A DNA stretch of 59,830 nt. It comes from Diphasiastrum complanatum. Lineage: Eukaryota > Streptophyta > Lycopodiopsida > Lycopodiales > Lycopodiaceae. The stretch spans positions 1 to 59,830 of the forward strand of contig MU833190.1 of NCBI GenBank assembly GCA_029204225.1, in the 5' to 3' direction. A program made the position numbers and the translations under genes. Under the pieces are notes generated by a model. The model saw nothing but the letters and a program-made list of their open reading frames with translations, was not told the DNA's origin and made no database searches. Of this stretch, positions 10,905 to 23,096 are shown piece by piece (the first letter of the stretch is position 1; the number at the start of each line of letters is the position of its first letter).

Positions 10905-11810
10905 GTTGACATATACAATCTAATGAATTGTAAGTTAGCTCACTCACCGATGGATCTAGGCTTGCGTTTGTCAAAGAACCAATGTCTCCAGACCAAGCAA
11001 GAAGAGGAGCACATGAGAGAGTATTTTTATCAATCGATACTTGGATCTCTCATATATGCAATGGTCTGTACAATACCTGACATCTCTTTTGTAGTAAGCT
11101 CACTCAACCAATATATGGCTAATCTTGGCATTACTCATTGGAAGGCTCTCATAAGAGTCATGAGGTATATTCGGGCTACTATGGACCAGTGCATCTGCTA
11201 TGGAGAAGTCAACAATGACAATCTTCATCAGCTCAATGGATATTCTGATGCAAGCTGGGGAGTAGATGTAGACAATTGTAAGTCCACATCTAGATTTACA
11301 TTTTTCTTCAACGACGATCCTATCTCATGGAACAATCATAAGCAAACCTCTATCGCTCTTTCATCTATAGAAGCAGAATACATTCTTCTTCTCAATCTAT
11401 TAAAAAAATGTTTTGGTTGAGAAATTTATTGTCAGACATTAATTTGTATCAGTACAGCCCTTCAATTTTATTCTGTGATAATCAGAGTGTTATTGCCTTA
11501 TCGGCCAACCTTAGATTTCGCTCTAGGAGTAAGCACATTGAAATTCGATATCACTACAATTTTATTCTGTGATAATCAGAGTGCTATTGCCTTATCGGCC
11601 AACCTTAGATTTCACTCTAGGAGTAAGCACATTGAAATTCGATATCACTACATTAGGGACAATGTTCTCAACAAGGAGGTAAGCTTAACGTACTGTAGAA
11701 CGCATGACATGGTTGCAAATATATTCACAAAGGCATTAAGTGTTAATGCACACAACAAGTTTTGTGCACTGCTTAGTCTAAAGATCAAGGCATTCACAGA
11801 GCCAGATTAA
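10905..11810 (+). pseudogene. Ty1/copia RNase H domain with internal duplication
   Basis: The plus-strand RNase H reads SLIYAMVCTIPDISF, GYSDASWGVDVDN with the catalytic Asp context, SSIEAEYI, then SKHIEIRYHYIRDNV and a C-terminus ending in a stop at 11808-11810. A frameshift lies near 11415. A 94-bp tandem duplication (11463-11556 and 11557-11650, almost identical) repeats the DNQSAIALSAN block and shifts the frame. The polypurine tract and 3' LTR follow directly. Confidence 0.88.
11463..11650 (+). repeat. 94-bp tandem duplication inside RNase H
   Basis: Two adjacent copies starting CAATTTTATTCTG, at 11463 and 11557, differ at about two positions. Since 94 is not a multiple of three, the duplication breaks the reading frame. 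The near identity suggests it is young compared with the rest of the element. Confidence 0.9.
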
Positions 11811-12591
11811 GGGGGCATGTTGGATTTATCTCCTCTGCTCTCCCAAATCCTATGTTAATCTGCCTCCATTCATGCTGTTGTATTTTACTTGTGTTGTCAC
11901 ACAATCTGCATAGTTACATGTAAAATAAGACTGGCGAATAAAATGTGATTGTCTGCATAAATACAAGTAAATCTCCACAGGCGAAAAAGGCAAAAAACGT
12001 GACACTGTATTTTTACACGTGATTTGTGATAGGCAAAAAAGACGACACTATCCTACAAATGCTAAAGGTGTCCTTATAAAAAAACGAAGGTACCCCGTAA
12101 ATCAGTTTTCAAGGCATTTGTCAGAGTATCGCATTTTTTGCATTTTCACCAACGTTAATTTTAGCGAAGGCTGACTCGTGGCCTTCTCACGCTCATTCCA
12201 TGCACTGTGCAATCAGATTTGACACCGACAACAACCACCCATGATCTCCCACAGATAGCACATCCACTTTGTACTTTCTTCATCTGCACACTTGTAAAAT
12301 TATGTACATATATCAAATATCATCTGCGTATTCAAATAAGAAGCAACAAGCATCAAGTGTGAAGCTATACATAGCATCAGAAGCGTATTAGAGATAGACA
12401 AAGTAGATGCTTTCGTGCATCGATTCTTTCTTCTAGATGTATTGTTAGTAATAGGTTTATCACCTTTTACAGATTGTGTGATTAGCTTCGTAAAGCACGC
12501 AGTTTTGTCCGCGATTGTCTTGTGCTCACCTGCATAATTGACCTGTATATTTCACTATACTTAATCTGATTACAGCTCTATTATTCTACGT
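11809..12591 (+). repeat. Polypurine tract and 3' LTR of the plus-strand copia
   Basis: AAGGGGGC (11809-11816) precedes TGTTGGATTTATC at 11818, the LTR start. The LTR resembles the TGTTGGATTATTC family at 34470-35693, including GCGAAAAA...GACACTGTATTTTT units at about 11980-12060. The end is judged to be near ATTCTACG at 12590 but is not confirmed by a target duplication. Confidence 0.7.
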
Positions 12592-13040
12592 TGTTGGAGG
12601 GTTTGCGGATCTCAAGGCAACGCTAACCCTAGTTAATAAGTGAGAGGGATTTGGCACCCTGTGTGTGTAAGTCCAACCCAATGATCACATAGTTATTTGA
12701 TTAATTAGAATGATAATAAAAGGACTTTAGACCTTTTTGCGAGACTTTTAATGTCGCAGGGCCTAAATGTCAAGTTAGTGACTAAAGTTGGGTTTCCCTC
12801 CAATTTTGATGGTTCCCACACTTTTTTAAATTTGAATAAAAAGAGAGACAAGACTGGACCAATAGGATTCAGAGGCCAGGGTCCTCCTCTCTACTATAAA
12901 AAGGGACCAACTCGAGTTGCTCCTCATGTTCATTTTCTCATTTCAATAAAGCAGATTGGTTCTCTTTAGAAATAGATTGATGAATGTCCTTGCTTTTCCT
13001 CTCTTTCCTCCATTTCTCATGCTTTCTTTGAATTTTGCTG
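12592..13040 (+). repeat. Probable gypsy LTR or leader with promoter signals
   Basis: It starts TGTTGGAGGG, carries a TATA-type box in CTATAAAAAGGG (about 12894-12905) and a poly(A)-signal-like CAATAAAG about 50 bases later, the usual LTR order. A gypsy gag begins downstream at about 13.7 kb. The primer site was not recognised and no partner LTR was seen, so the boundaries are tentative. Confidence 0.45.
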
Positions 13041-13060
13041 ATTGTTGGATTTGATCATTA

Positions 13061-13705
13061 TTGGGATTGCTATTTCTTATGCTTTTTGTGAGAGAGAGAA
13101 GAGTAAGTATCTATCATTATTGTGGATTTAGGGTTAATGGAAGTAGGGTTACTGGATGTAGTGTTAAAAAATACATAAAAAGAACCTTTGCCCAATTCAT
13201 TGTGCCTAGATGTGATTCAGATCTATCTACTGCCAGGTCGACGAAGAATAATACCAAAAATAGAAAGGTTTCTAGAGGATCAGTTGTCATATTGTCATAT
13301 TTTCATAACATTCTATTTATGTAAAAATACTATTTTTGAGTTCGACGAAGATTTATTTTGATCAGATCACAAAAAATCTTGATTTTTACCCTCGCCAGAT
13401 CACAAAAACTATATTTTCTTGTGTTAGAAACCTTCGTCCGGTTGTCCATAGTTTTATCTGTGTCAGATCTTCCATCTGAGAAATCGGCGAAGGTTATTTC
13501 CCAAGAAATTGCCAGAAAAGTGTTCAGAGAGTTTTTATCCCAAAATAGCACTGTTGAACCTTCGTCGAGCCAACCTTCGCCTAGATAACCTTCGCCAGTC
13601 CTATTTTTAGTTTCTGATTTTCCAGATCAAGTCTCTGTCAAAATTTGGATCAAATCTGATATATTCTGAATTGGACTCTGAGAGAATTATCATTTTTGAG
13701 AAGTA
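13061..13705 (+). other. Leader between the putative LTR and gag; no clear coding
   Basis: Several open frames exist on both strands but none resembles a known protein. CTTCGTC/CTTCGCC-rich text recurs at about 13430-13600. Confidence 0.4.
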
Positions 13706-14900
13706 TTGATTGATCGAATTTTGGGTAATTTTTCATCATATAGAATCAGATTCTTGCAGTTCAAACCGCGGAAGTTTATGGAAGACCCTTTTCTACTTTT
13801 AAGTAAAATTAAAATGGGAAAGCGTGAAATGGTTCGAGATTACATCGAAAGGGTGAAACGTCTTAGATCTGAATGTGAGCCTGAGCTGATTAATGAAAAT
13901 GCCATGATTATGTGGTTTTTGTCAGGTCTACCTAAACGGATCGACGTGAACTGAAACGCCATAATGAGTACGCACTTTTGCAAAATGCGATGGACGATGC
14001 GATTTGGGAGGAGGATGAAGATTCAGATGATGGGCCAAATGTCAGTATGTTGTCTTATACAGTAGGGCAGACTACTATGACATCCACCACTATTGCATCA
14101 ACAAATGCCAATGCTACTGCAGAAATGATACTCAATGAGTTTGAGAAACTTGGGAAGACCCAGCAAAAATAGATGAAAAAGTTGCAGTTGCAATTTGATG
14201 AGAAGATCAAAGCATTGGAAAATTTCCACGGAGAAGCAAACAAGGAACCTGAGAAGTTTGCAAAGACTTTTCCTACTAGGGAAAATGTCTGGTGTTCTAT
14301 TTGTATAGGACATCACACAGTGAACGAGTGTCCTCAATTGAAAAAACGAATGGAAATTAGTGTTTGCCATCTGTGTAATTCATCTGACCATGAGACTGTC
14401 TTTTGCAACTTCAACCCTCGGATAATTCAGCAATGGTATGCCTAGATGGGATATCGAGATCCACAGTATGGAGGCATTCCAGCAGCAAGACTATGACAAT
14501 CTACTCTTGGATACCTGGAGCGTCTAGCCTTGCCTGCCCCACCAAAGCACTCCGCTCCTCCTGCCAATTTGATGGAACCAGAACCTTACGGAAGTGCTGA
14601 GCAATGGAGTTATGGTAATGATCAAGAAGGTGGATCTTCAAAATAGTATGCCATTTATGTTGTCGCTCAACAACAAGCCTCGAGAAATTGGGCCAGAGCA
14701 CCACTTGGATGCTTTGCATGTGGAGAAAATCACAGAGTTGCAGAATGCCCAAATAAAGAAAAATTTGTACCATTCTGTCGTGATTGTGGATATGGGCATT
14801 GCTATAAAGACCGTCCAACAAGACCGAAGCCACCACCAGCTACAGCACTAGGCACCCACATGGACAATTTTTTAGTCCTCTCCTGGTTTAGCCAAATTCA
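13706..14900 (+). pseudogene. Ty3/gypsy gag, frameshifted
   Basis: The gag-like block MVRDYIERVKRLRSE (about 13828-13875) is the conserved retrotransposon gag motif. It is followed by an acidic stretch and several Cys-His motifs: CSICIGHHTVNEC (about 14294-14332), CHLCNSSDHETVFC (about 14365-14406), and after frameshifts CFACGENHRVAEC (about 14708-14750) with CRDCGYGHC. Stops and frame changes near 13953, 14171 and 14440 show decay. No polymerase follows; the next coding is a minus-strand copia fragment. Four Cys-His motifs are more than the usual one or two. Confidence 0.75.
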
Positions 14901-14996
14901 TTGGTTGTGTATGGACTGGACCTTCATAAACTTGTGCTTTTCGGCTGCTCCTCATCATGTTCCCTTTTTTCTTGTGGCAACACAACTACTACATCA

Positions 14997-15600
14997 TCAA
15001 GAGTATAATTCTTGAGATTGAGAACATACTCCAAGATGTGACCTATGCTTTATGAACAAGTCCTTTCCTAATAATTTGATGAAGATATCAGCCACACATT
15101 CCTTTGAAGAAGCATGTTGAAGCTCCACCTCCTTTGCCAATACTTGGTCCCTCACAAAATGATGTGCAACCTCACTTGCTCCTTGCATGAAAGACCAACT
15201 TGTTAGCCAAACTTTGAGCTGAAAGGTTGTCACAAAATAATGGAGTCTTCTTAGATTCCAGCCAGTGAAGATCCTATAACATGTTTTTTTATCCATAGCA
15301 TTTCCTTGATGCACGTAGTTTTGGAAGTCCTCCTCACTTCTATTCCTAAGATATAATGCAAGTCACCAAGATCATGAATCTCAAACTCATTTTTAAGAGT
15401 TATCTTGATATCATCTATATCTCGCTTATTACATCCACTCAAAATAATGTCATCTACATAAATTAAGATGATAGTAACATCACTACCTTTCATTCTAGAG
15501 TAGGGTAAATGATTATACTCACTCATTTGAGAGAATAAAAAAGTATTAAGCTTAACATACCAACTTCTTGGTGTTTGCTTGAAACCTAAATGTAACTCTA
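14997..15600 (-). pseudogene. Ty1/copia reverse transcriptase/RNase H remnant
   Basis: On the minus strand GFKQTPRSWYVKLN is followed by the polymerase active site LIYVDDIILSG (about 15430-15465) and DLGDLHYILGIEV. The frame then jumps to the RNase H end (VAHHFVRDQVLAKEV, ECVADIFIKLL), stopping at 14997. The middle of RNase H is deleted. Confidence 0.82.
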
Positions 15601-15750
15601 AGAAAAAGAGTGGCTTTAAGCAATTGGCCTATGAATCTATGTTTTAAATCCACAAGCTATTGATATTCTATTTGAGTTCTTTCGATGAAGATCGACTTAT
15701 GTCGACCGAGAAAAAGGCATATAAGCCAGCTCCGCTTATAGGGAGCCCTC

Positions 15751-16310
15751 CTTAGGTAGTGAACAACTTATTTTGAACTAGTGAACAACTAATTTTGAAC
15801 TAGTTTGTGCATGCTACTATGGATAAAGATTAAAGTCTTTTCATTTTTCTTGTTGTCTTGTCTATTTTCACTTTGGCAAGAGAAAGAACGATTGTACTAC
15901 CAAAGAATTGACTCAAATCACTTTATACCTTGAAATAATGTGCGTTTGAAGGCCTTACTTCAAAGGGGGTCTAAAGCTTTCCAACAAAAGTTGAATTTTG
16001 GACGGACAGGAATCACACTATTGTCAAACCTGATAATTGATTGTTAATTTTAGTAGATGTGTACCTTTTTCAAACTTTGAAAAAGGCTTGCTTTCATTGT
16101 CATTCTCATTGGCATCTATTCAATTGCAATTTGCAAATGAGTTGGTGCATGCTACTATGGATGAAGATTGAAGTCTTTTTGTTTTCTTTGTCTTCCTATT
16201 TCCACTTTGGCAAGATAAAAAAAGATTGTGTTATCACAAATTAACTAAAATAGCTTATACGTTGAAACAATGGGGGTCTGAAGGCCTTGCTTCAAAGGGG
16301 GTCATAAGGT
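15751..16310. repeat. Diverged tandem duplication (about 340-bp unit)
   Basis: GTGCATGCTACTATGGAT at about 15806 recurs at about 16145, followed by the same order of blocks (AAGTCTTTT, CACTTTGGCAAGA, GGTCTNAAGG). Just upstream, about 15755-15800, a 22-bp unit TAGTGAACAACTNATTTTGAAC is repeated twice. No coding was recognised. Confidence 0.7.
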
Positions 16311-16557
16311 GCCTCTAAAGTACAATGAGCACTTGGCAACTACGAAGGTTTGAGGGTGCCTTCAAAGTGCAAAGTAAATGAGCATCTAACAATATGTACT
16401 TAGTAGTGACTCCAAACTAGTGAGTATTGAGCGCTAGGCTAGCCATTAGAGAGATTCCAAACTACATATTTCTTTTTGGAAGCAATAGACATAAAGGCTA
16501 CTCATTGTCATCATTCTCAATCATCAACTAGGAATTACATGAGCCCAAAATAGCCTA

Positions 16558-16830
16558 CAAACCATTGAGCAAGACAACATAAAATACAAGAAAAGCAGCA
16601 TAGGCACCAACTGATTGGAGCAACCAACCAAGAAATAGAGGAGCCAACAGAGGGGTGCATGTAGGAGGTAGACACTTCATGAACCATGAAATATCGGAGC
16701 CCTAAACAACCAACAGACCAAACCAAAACTAGCAAACCACTAAGCAGGACAAGAGGAAGTGCAAGAAGAGTAGCAAATGTACCAATCGGTTGGAGCAACC
16801 AACAAAAAAAATATAGGAGAGCACATGGAG
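16558..16830. repeat. Tandem duplication, period about 175 bp
   Basis: CAAACCATTGAGCAAGACAA at 16558 and CAAACCACTAAGCAGGACAA at 16733 start two copies that continue through GGAGCAACCAACNAAGAAAT. The minus-strand open frames here arise from this repeat and match no known family. Confidence 0.7.
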
Positions 16831-16839
16831 GTAAACACT

Positions 16840-19800
16840 TGAAAGTTTACTACATACTATAACTATTTTCCTATCAAAACATATAGATACAACTAGTGAC
16901 TCTTGATAGAGAGTTTTATTTGTCATCTTAATGTTATCTTGGAGCTAGGTCAAGAAGTTTGATGTTATCAATCTCCTTTTGATTCACATATGCAATTTCA
17001 CATTCATGAATAACATACTTGAATCTAGTGCAGTGAGAAGATGAGCAACCTGGGCTGGCCACATACTTGGATTTATAAAAACACATCCATACTTGAAAAA
17101 ATAATGAGATTCTTTTCCCCTTTCTAACTTGCACTTCCACAAAATCCAGCAAAGCAATCTTCCACCTTTCGTTCAACCGTTTTTCCTTCCACCTCCTTTC
17201 GTTCAACAAAAACACCGACAATGAAGTGAACCCCTTTTTCGACCTTCTTGTGCACTTAAGGGTAGCTATGGCAACCATGCATAGTCTACTCCCTGCCTCC
17301 TTTAGCTAAAATGAAGCGTTGACCCTCTCCCCATTCAAAACAACAGTTCATTATCCACGTCTCCTGCTTGCCTCCTACCTACGTTGTCTTGCCCTAGACA
17401 CCCCCGCCACTTTCAAGTTTGTATATATTCCTAATAAATAAATTAAAAAATACGTTAGTAGGTCACAATTACTGCCAAAATCAAATATTTTTTAAATACT
17501 ACAATACATCTTTCTCAAGAATGTTGACAATTTTTTAGAAAACTTTACAAATTTCATAAGGGTCATTTTTCTTTTTTTGATCACCATGTTCACCAAGTTC
17601 AACGTCCAAGACTATCATATGATTTGAATTGCAAAATGGCATCTTGTATTTCAAAGGAATTATGGCAAATGTTGATGTATGGGATCCTATGTTGGTTCTC
17701 CTATGCATCAAACTCCAACACCACTAGTTTACATCAGCACAATACATTGTGTTATCATGTCGAAAAGCCACTTTATCCTACCCATATCACATGAATTTGT
17801 GGGTTTCTTTGAATGTTTACATGTTGCAATATTGAATACGCTTGATTGAAACATTTCTAATTTCCAATTTAGGTACATTCCCACAAAAGCTAATTCTATG
17901 TTAGAATGCCCATACCAAGAATTTAGTCCAGGTCTACAAAAGAGAATTTCTATTATGTGAGGGCTAGAACTTGCTTGCTTGGCAATTCAAATTTACACGG
18001 TCACCGTATGCTTTTTTAACAAAACAAGAAAAAATGGTGCACAAAGATCCAATATTTGAGCATTTTGTCAAAACTTTAGCCATCAGACTGATGAAAAATG
18101 GACGACTCTCTCAAACATCTTGGAGCACATAGTTCAAAATACATTGATACCATACTCTACTCAAATTCCGTTTTGAGTGAATTACTATAGAGGAACCTAG
18201 ATTAGACGCATGCACTTCACAGAAAAAAGACATTTTGACACGAACAAATCTAATTACTAGGAGGATACCAATTGCTCTAGATGGTCATGGCTCCCTAACA
18301 TTGTGTGGAGACCTTGTGCAAACCACTTTATCAACTTTCTTATCCATGGCACAGGTTTCCAAAAAATTGGGGTTGCAAATGAAGACCAAAACCCATTGTA
18401 CGGCAGTGGTTGGTCATGAACCAACACGAGCTAGCTGATAGAGGGTGACCAATTGAGGGATGGATCTGCTGGCAAAATTTTGTTAGATTCCAGAACGGGC
18501 AACTATGATGACAAGTATGGACAAAAAAATGCATGCACAAGATCCTGCAAATGTTGAACCAAAACCATTTGACTTTACCTTTTACAGTTTCAGCCAATTT
18601 ATCCAAAAAGAAGGCCCATCATGTTTGTAGCTTCCTGCACAGAGAAGTTTCTCTACACAACTATCAAACCCTCACATATAACCCAATTAGAACTTCACAA
18701 CTGGGAAGTCTGCCATTATTAAAATTTTGGGGCTTTTATGTCTCCCTTATGGCCCCTAAAAGCATCCGCATCCCTTTGCAAGCCCGAAACCCCAAAAAAA
18801 AAATTCAAATTTTAGAATCTTATTGGTATATGATTCAGTACCCCTTTCCGAAATAAAACACATTCCAGCATGCGTTCCGCTTTGGAACGGGCAACTATGG
18901 TCCACATTAGCTTTCATAAGACCCAAAAATGGAGTTACTATCACTTCTCCAAAGGTGTGCAGGCTAGGTCATTTGAGGTTTCAAACCGAGACATCAGCCC
19001 AATTAAATAAGAGTCCTTAGCTCCTCATAGAAAAAGGAAATTTTACATTTTATTACTTACTTGCTCAAACCCTAACAAAATCGCATAGCTATAGTAAAAT
19101 GCACCACTGAAGATGGAAATGATTAGCGTCAACATGTACACTTGAAACATGGTCTAGAGTTTACCACTATTACAGCACCTCGCAGATACGGGCTCTCTGC
19201 AACATTATCTGGCATCCAAGTTTATCCCAGTCTAACTAGCAGTCTCTGACCATAATTGTACTCAGAAGAGGTTATTATACATCAAAACCATGACTAAAAA
19301 ATGGGAACATTTGTCTGCTTGTATGCAAGCCTAGCTTCAAAACAAGGAGATTAACAACATAGAAGCATGAAATGAACACTGTTGAAAACAATTTGAATTC
19401 TTGTAATAACACTATAAGCCATCACCTTGGAGGCTAACAAACATATCAAAGTCAACAAACTGATTTTCTGTTCATATTGGAATAGAACACCATGTGTGCA
19501 GCTTCCTCTAAATACTTTCCTGGCTGACTTTGCTTGAATCAAGGTTAAAACTAAGACTCAACGCAAATTCAAATCCGCACTCTTGACTTTTTCACACTAC
19601 CAGCAGGTGTGACAGAGACTATAATCCAACCTACCAGAACACAGTCAAAACTAATTGCTGATAGCTTTCAAAGTTCTCTATGGATCGAATGCCACGAAAA
19701 CTAACTCAGTGCCTGCATATGTAACAAATGAAACACAAAACGTACTTGTTAGTATATCACAGAAATGAGAATTACTTTGGCTCTTCTGAATTCACCAACA

Positions 19801-22160
19801 TGCCATACTAAACTTTTCTCTGAACCCTCAGCCTGCAATAGCTTCTGGGGTATGTGACATGCTCTAAAAACATGAATAAACATACTAAAACTCAATGAGA
19901 TTAAGCTACCGCGCCTCACTACTAAGGGTGCATCTTGTACCTGGTGAGACCATCCCCTCAGAGTAAGATGAACTAGTTCATAATATTAACGCGATGATTT
20001 CAGTAATAGCACTGAAATATATCAAAATGTTTCACCCTCACATGAAAAGACTACCGCACCTTCAGATTATACGTCATGCTAAACATTGCAAAACTCATCT
20101 CAAGGTGCTTTGGTGAGATTTGCCAATCCAAAGCCCAAACATCAATGATTAGCTCACCGTTGAGAGTACATCAGATATGTTACTCTTGGATGAGGTGCAC
20201 ACTTTGATGTATAAAAGCAAATATGAGGATTCTTTTATTTGTTCTTTGGCGCTAGAGATGAATGAATTCATCTATGTGCAGAAATGATATTTACTACTTG
20301 GCACCAGAAAATCTGATGACACTAGACAAGAGTATATGATCCTAAGAGGAACTTAAACTAATCAACAAAGTATAACTTGGTAATTCAGCAACAACATTCT
20401 GACTAACAAAAGTTCAAGAATGATACAGAATAATTACAGCAGAAGCACAAACATCATAATTTACCATGTGAATATCTACAGCATCTCAACCTTCTTTCTA
20501 ATCAAAACATACCTGGTTAGTATAACACACTCCACTGGTCATCACATGAGGCCGCTTGGCTTCCAATTTGCTAGTAGCTTCTGTCAGGCTCCAAACCTAG
20601 AGCACAAACCACCTACCAAATATATCACAATTACCAACCATCTCCGCATAAGAAGGTTAGAAAACAGTCAAATACTTATCAAACACTCACATTGCAAAAA
20701 CTTCCAAAAAACCCTAAGGTAGCTCAAAAATAGGGCATCAAGTTCCAATGTATCAATGACAAGGGCTGATCACATAGTTTTCAAGCTTATTGCAAACCAA
20801 AAAAAGCCAAAATTCTTTCTGATATTCCGAACTCTAAAAAGTAAAGATAAACTATTGATTTGTCCACACACAGGCAAAAATGCTGCAAATTGCTAGGCAA
20901 AATTTAACTGGTAGTTTTGGAAGATTGGGCAAGGTGAGCATTTGCCCACAAATGTTCGTTGAAGCCCTTGAACCTACTATATAAGAAGTTCAGCCTTGTA
21001 GTGCAATAGAGAAAACTTGGCATCCATGTCGAATCTTTAGCCCGCCATTTAGTGTCTGGGAGACTTCTAGTAAAAACTATAAGTGCCCATCTGCCTCACT
21101 TTTAAAATTGGCACTCTTCAGCCTCCCTTCAAGAGGCAGCCTCGTTATAAGGTTGTAAGAGAGGATATAAAGCAGTCTAGTATCCACTCTTTTGTATTCC
21201 TTGTATAGATCATATAATTTCTAGCATACTACCCAACATAACAAAGGAGGCGTGCAATCTTAAACTTGCGGAGTCCACTGTCTCAAATTATCAACTCCAG
21301 CATACATAGCCTGGACCAAATGCCACGAAATCTTTACTCCTTTCGTCAGTGCCTAAGAGTCGGTTAGTCTAATTTCAACATCTGTATTTTTATTTATGGA
21401 TCAGTCGTTGACTCATTGACATATGTATTCTGCTATTTCGCAAATGTGCACAGAGCACTATCCAGGGCATGGCGGAGTTTTCTGAGAACGATTCCCTAAA
21501 TGGTGATTATTGCCAAAGAAGAGCATGCTAGCTTTATATTCTCTCTACTTTGAAAGAATGGGGTCACTTGCGCTAATACCATACCTTACAATCAACGATG
21601 CCACTTGGAGCCTCCTGGATTTGCCCCATTGCTTATAAAATTTGAAAGGAAGTCTGTTGCGTGGCTAGTAGCCTAAATGCACATTACGATCCAGGATTTC
21701 CCATTAGAGTTTTTTGAAACATGCATAATTATTTTTATTTTATTTGAAAAACCAAATTTGTTTTTCTATTTTCTTTTAGTCTAATTTATTTTACAGCAGT
21801 TCGTAAATTTTTAACTGATGCTACTTAGTTTTTTCAGTATAAAAAATGACTTTCTGCTTATTATGAAAAATGGAATTTAAATAGCAATCGGCTGTCTGGA
21901 TCACCAGCATTCCAGAATATGGTTGCAGCAGATCGTGATCTGCTACAATGAGGGTCATAGTATAAATCCTGGCCACTAAATACACATGACATTTCAAGGT
22001 GTGACACACCATGGGAGCCTATAAATCCAATGTAGTGGGCTCATTCATGAGTTTGGTTTTTGAAATGTAAGTGCTTCTGTGGGAATGTTAGAAGAAGGGT
22101 CCTCAAAACGATCTAGGGTCCATTATTCTATGTTTCTTTGTTAGAGAATCACCTATTTAT
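16840..22160. other. Gene-empty intergenic region
   Basis: About 5 kb on the 3' side of the RCD1/SRO gene. No open frame longer than about 115 codons occurs, none resembles a known protein, and no tRNA-like fold was noticed. A short phrase, AACGGGCAACTATG, occurs twice (about 18495 and 18886). Ancient transposon sequence is likely but I cannot assign it. Confidence 0.5.
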
Positions 22161-22179
22161 TGGAATTTCACTTTTACAA

Positions 22180-22675
22180 ATGATACCCGTTTGTAAAACG
22201 GGTACAGTACCATTCCTTAGAAACGTCCGTTCCATTCCTAAGGAACGGTTTTAGGGACTGTTCCTAAATTTCTGGGAAATCATTCCTGGCAGTCTGCAGA
22301 TTGTTCCTAAAGTTTCTGGCAAATCATTCCTGGCAGATCGTTCTGGCGGATCGTTCTAGGCAGATCGTTCCTAAAGTTCTGGAAATTTAGGAACAGTTTT
22401 AGGAACCTGAGCAGATCGTTCTGGCAAGTCTTTCCTGGCAGATCGTTCTGGCAACCAGTTCTGGCAGAAGTCATTTCAAAAGTTCTGGCAAATTGTCCTG
22501 GCAGTTCTGGCAATTCGTTCCTGGAAAATCGTTCCTTTACTCCTAACTTCTGGCAACCCGTTCTGGCTTTCGCAACAGCTAACTTGCTAAAGAACAGTTT
22601 GAATGCCACAGCTAAGGAACAGATCAGGTTCCTAAGGAACGGTTCCTTAGGTTCCTTGGGAACCGTACAGCAATC
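22180..22675. repeat. CTGGCA/TTCCTAAGG palindrome-rich repeat element
   Basis: About 0.5 kb with roughly a dozen TTCTGGCA or TTCCTGGCA units, bounded on both sides by palindromic TTCCTAAGGAACGG sequences. At the right, arms CCTAAGGAAC (22631-22640) and GTTCCTTAGG (22642-22651) are perfect complements around one G. The left edge has a weaker copy (22236-22251). Terminal GTAC-NNTTCC similarity in inverted orientation suggests a foldback or MITE-like element. The minus-strand open frame through it only reads the repeat. Confidence 0.6.
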
Positions 22676-23042
22676 ATAGCGTGTAGCCAATGTTGTTTCT
22701 TAGATGAAGGGTGAAAGTTATGTAGTGCTGATGCCATCTTGCTGGAGTTTCCGCGATCACTTGATATTCATTCAATGCTTAGACTGTAAACCGTAAAGTG
22801 AACCAGCTGCAGTCAGCTGCCTGAATCATTTGAGGCATTCTTGTCAGCTATTAGAGACTGTGCTTGTAAGACTTCTCTTGAATGAAAAGTGAAGTAGATC
22901 AGAACAAGTCTACCTAACAAATTTGTAGGTGTTCTTTTTTATTATGTACATCACGACAGTTGGGACTTCAACAACAAACGACCCATTCAGGATGGTGGCC
23001 AATCAAAAGTCTCATGTGGATGTTTCCAATGGTGCTGCCTTT

Positions 23043-23048
23043 CTTTAT
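23043..23048 (-). terminator. Candidate poly(A) signal of the RCD1/SRO gene
   Basis: TTTATT on the plus strand is AATAAA on the minus strand, about 50 bases after the stop codon. A second AATAAA lies near 22936-22941. Plant poly(A) signals are loose, so either or neither may be used. Confidence 0.4.
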
Positions 23049-23096
23049 TCCATCAGCTTTTATTCAAATCTATGGTATGAGCTAAAGACTCTGTCC

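Noticed and set aside
16535-17278. Leu/Cys-rich minus-strand frames suggesting membrane proteins
   Set aside because: They fall on a 175-bp tandem duplication and show no conserved motif or splice context.
22307-22690. 127-codon minus-strand frame with repeated CQNDLPG
   Set aside because: It is a translation of the CTGGCA-rich repeat, with no sign of a real protein start or conserved domain.
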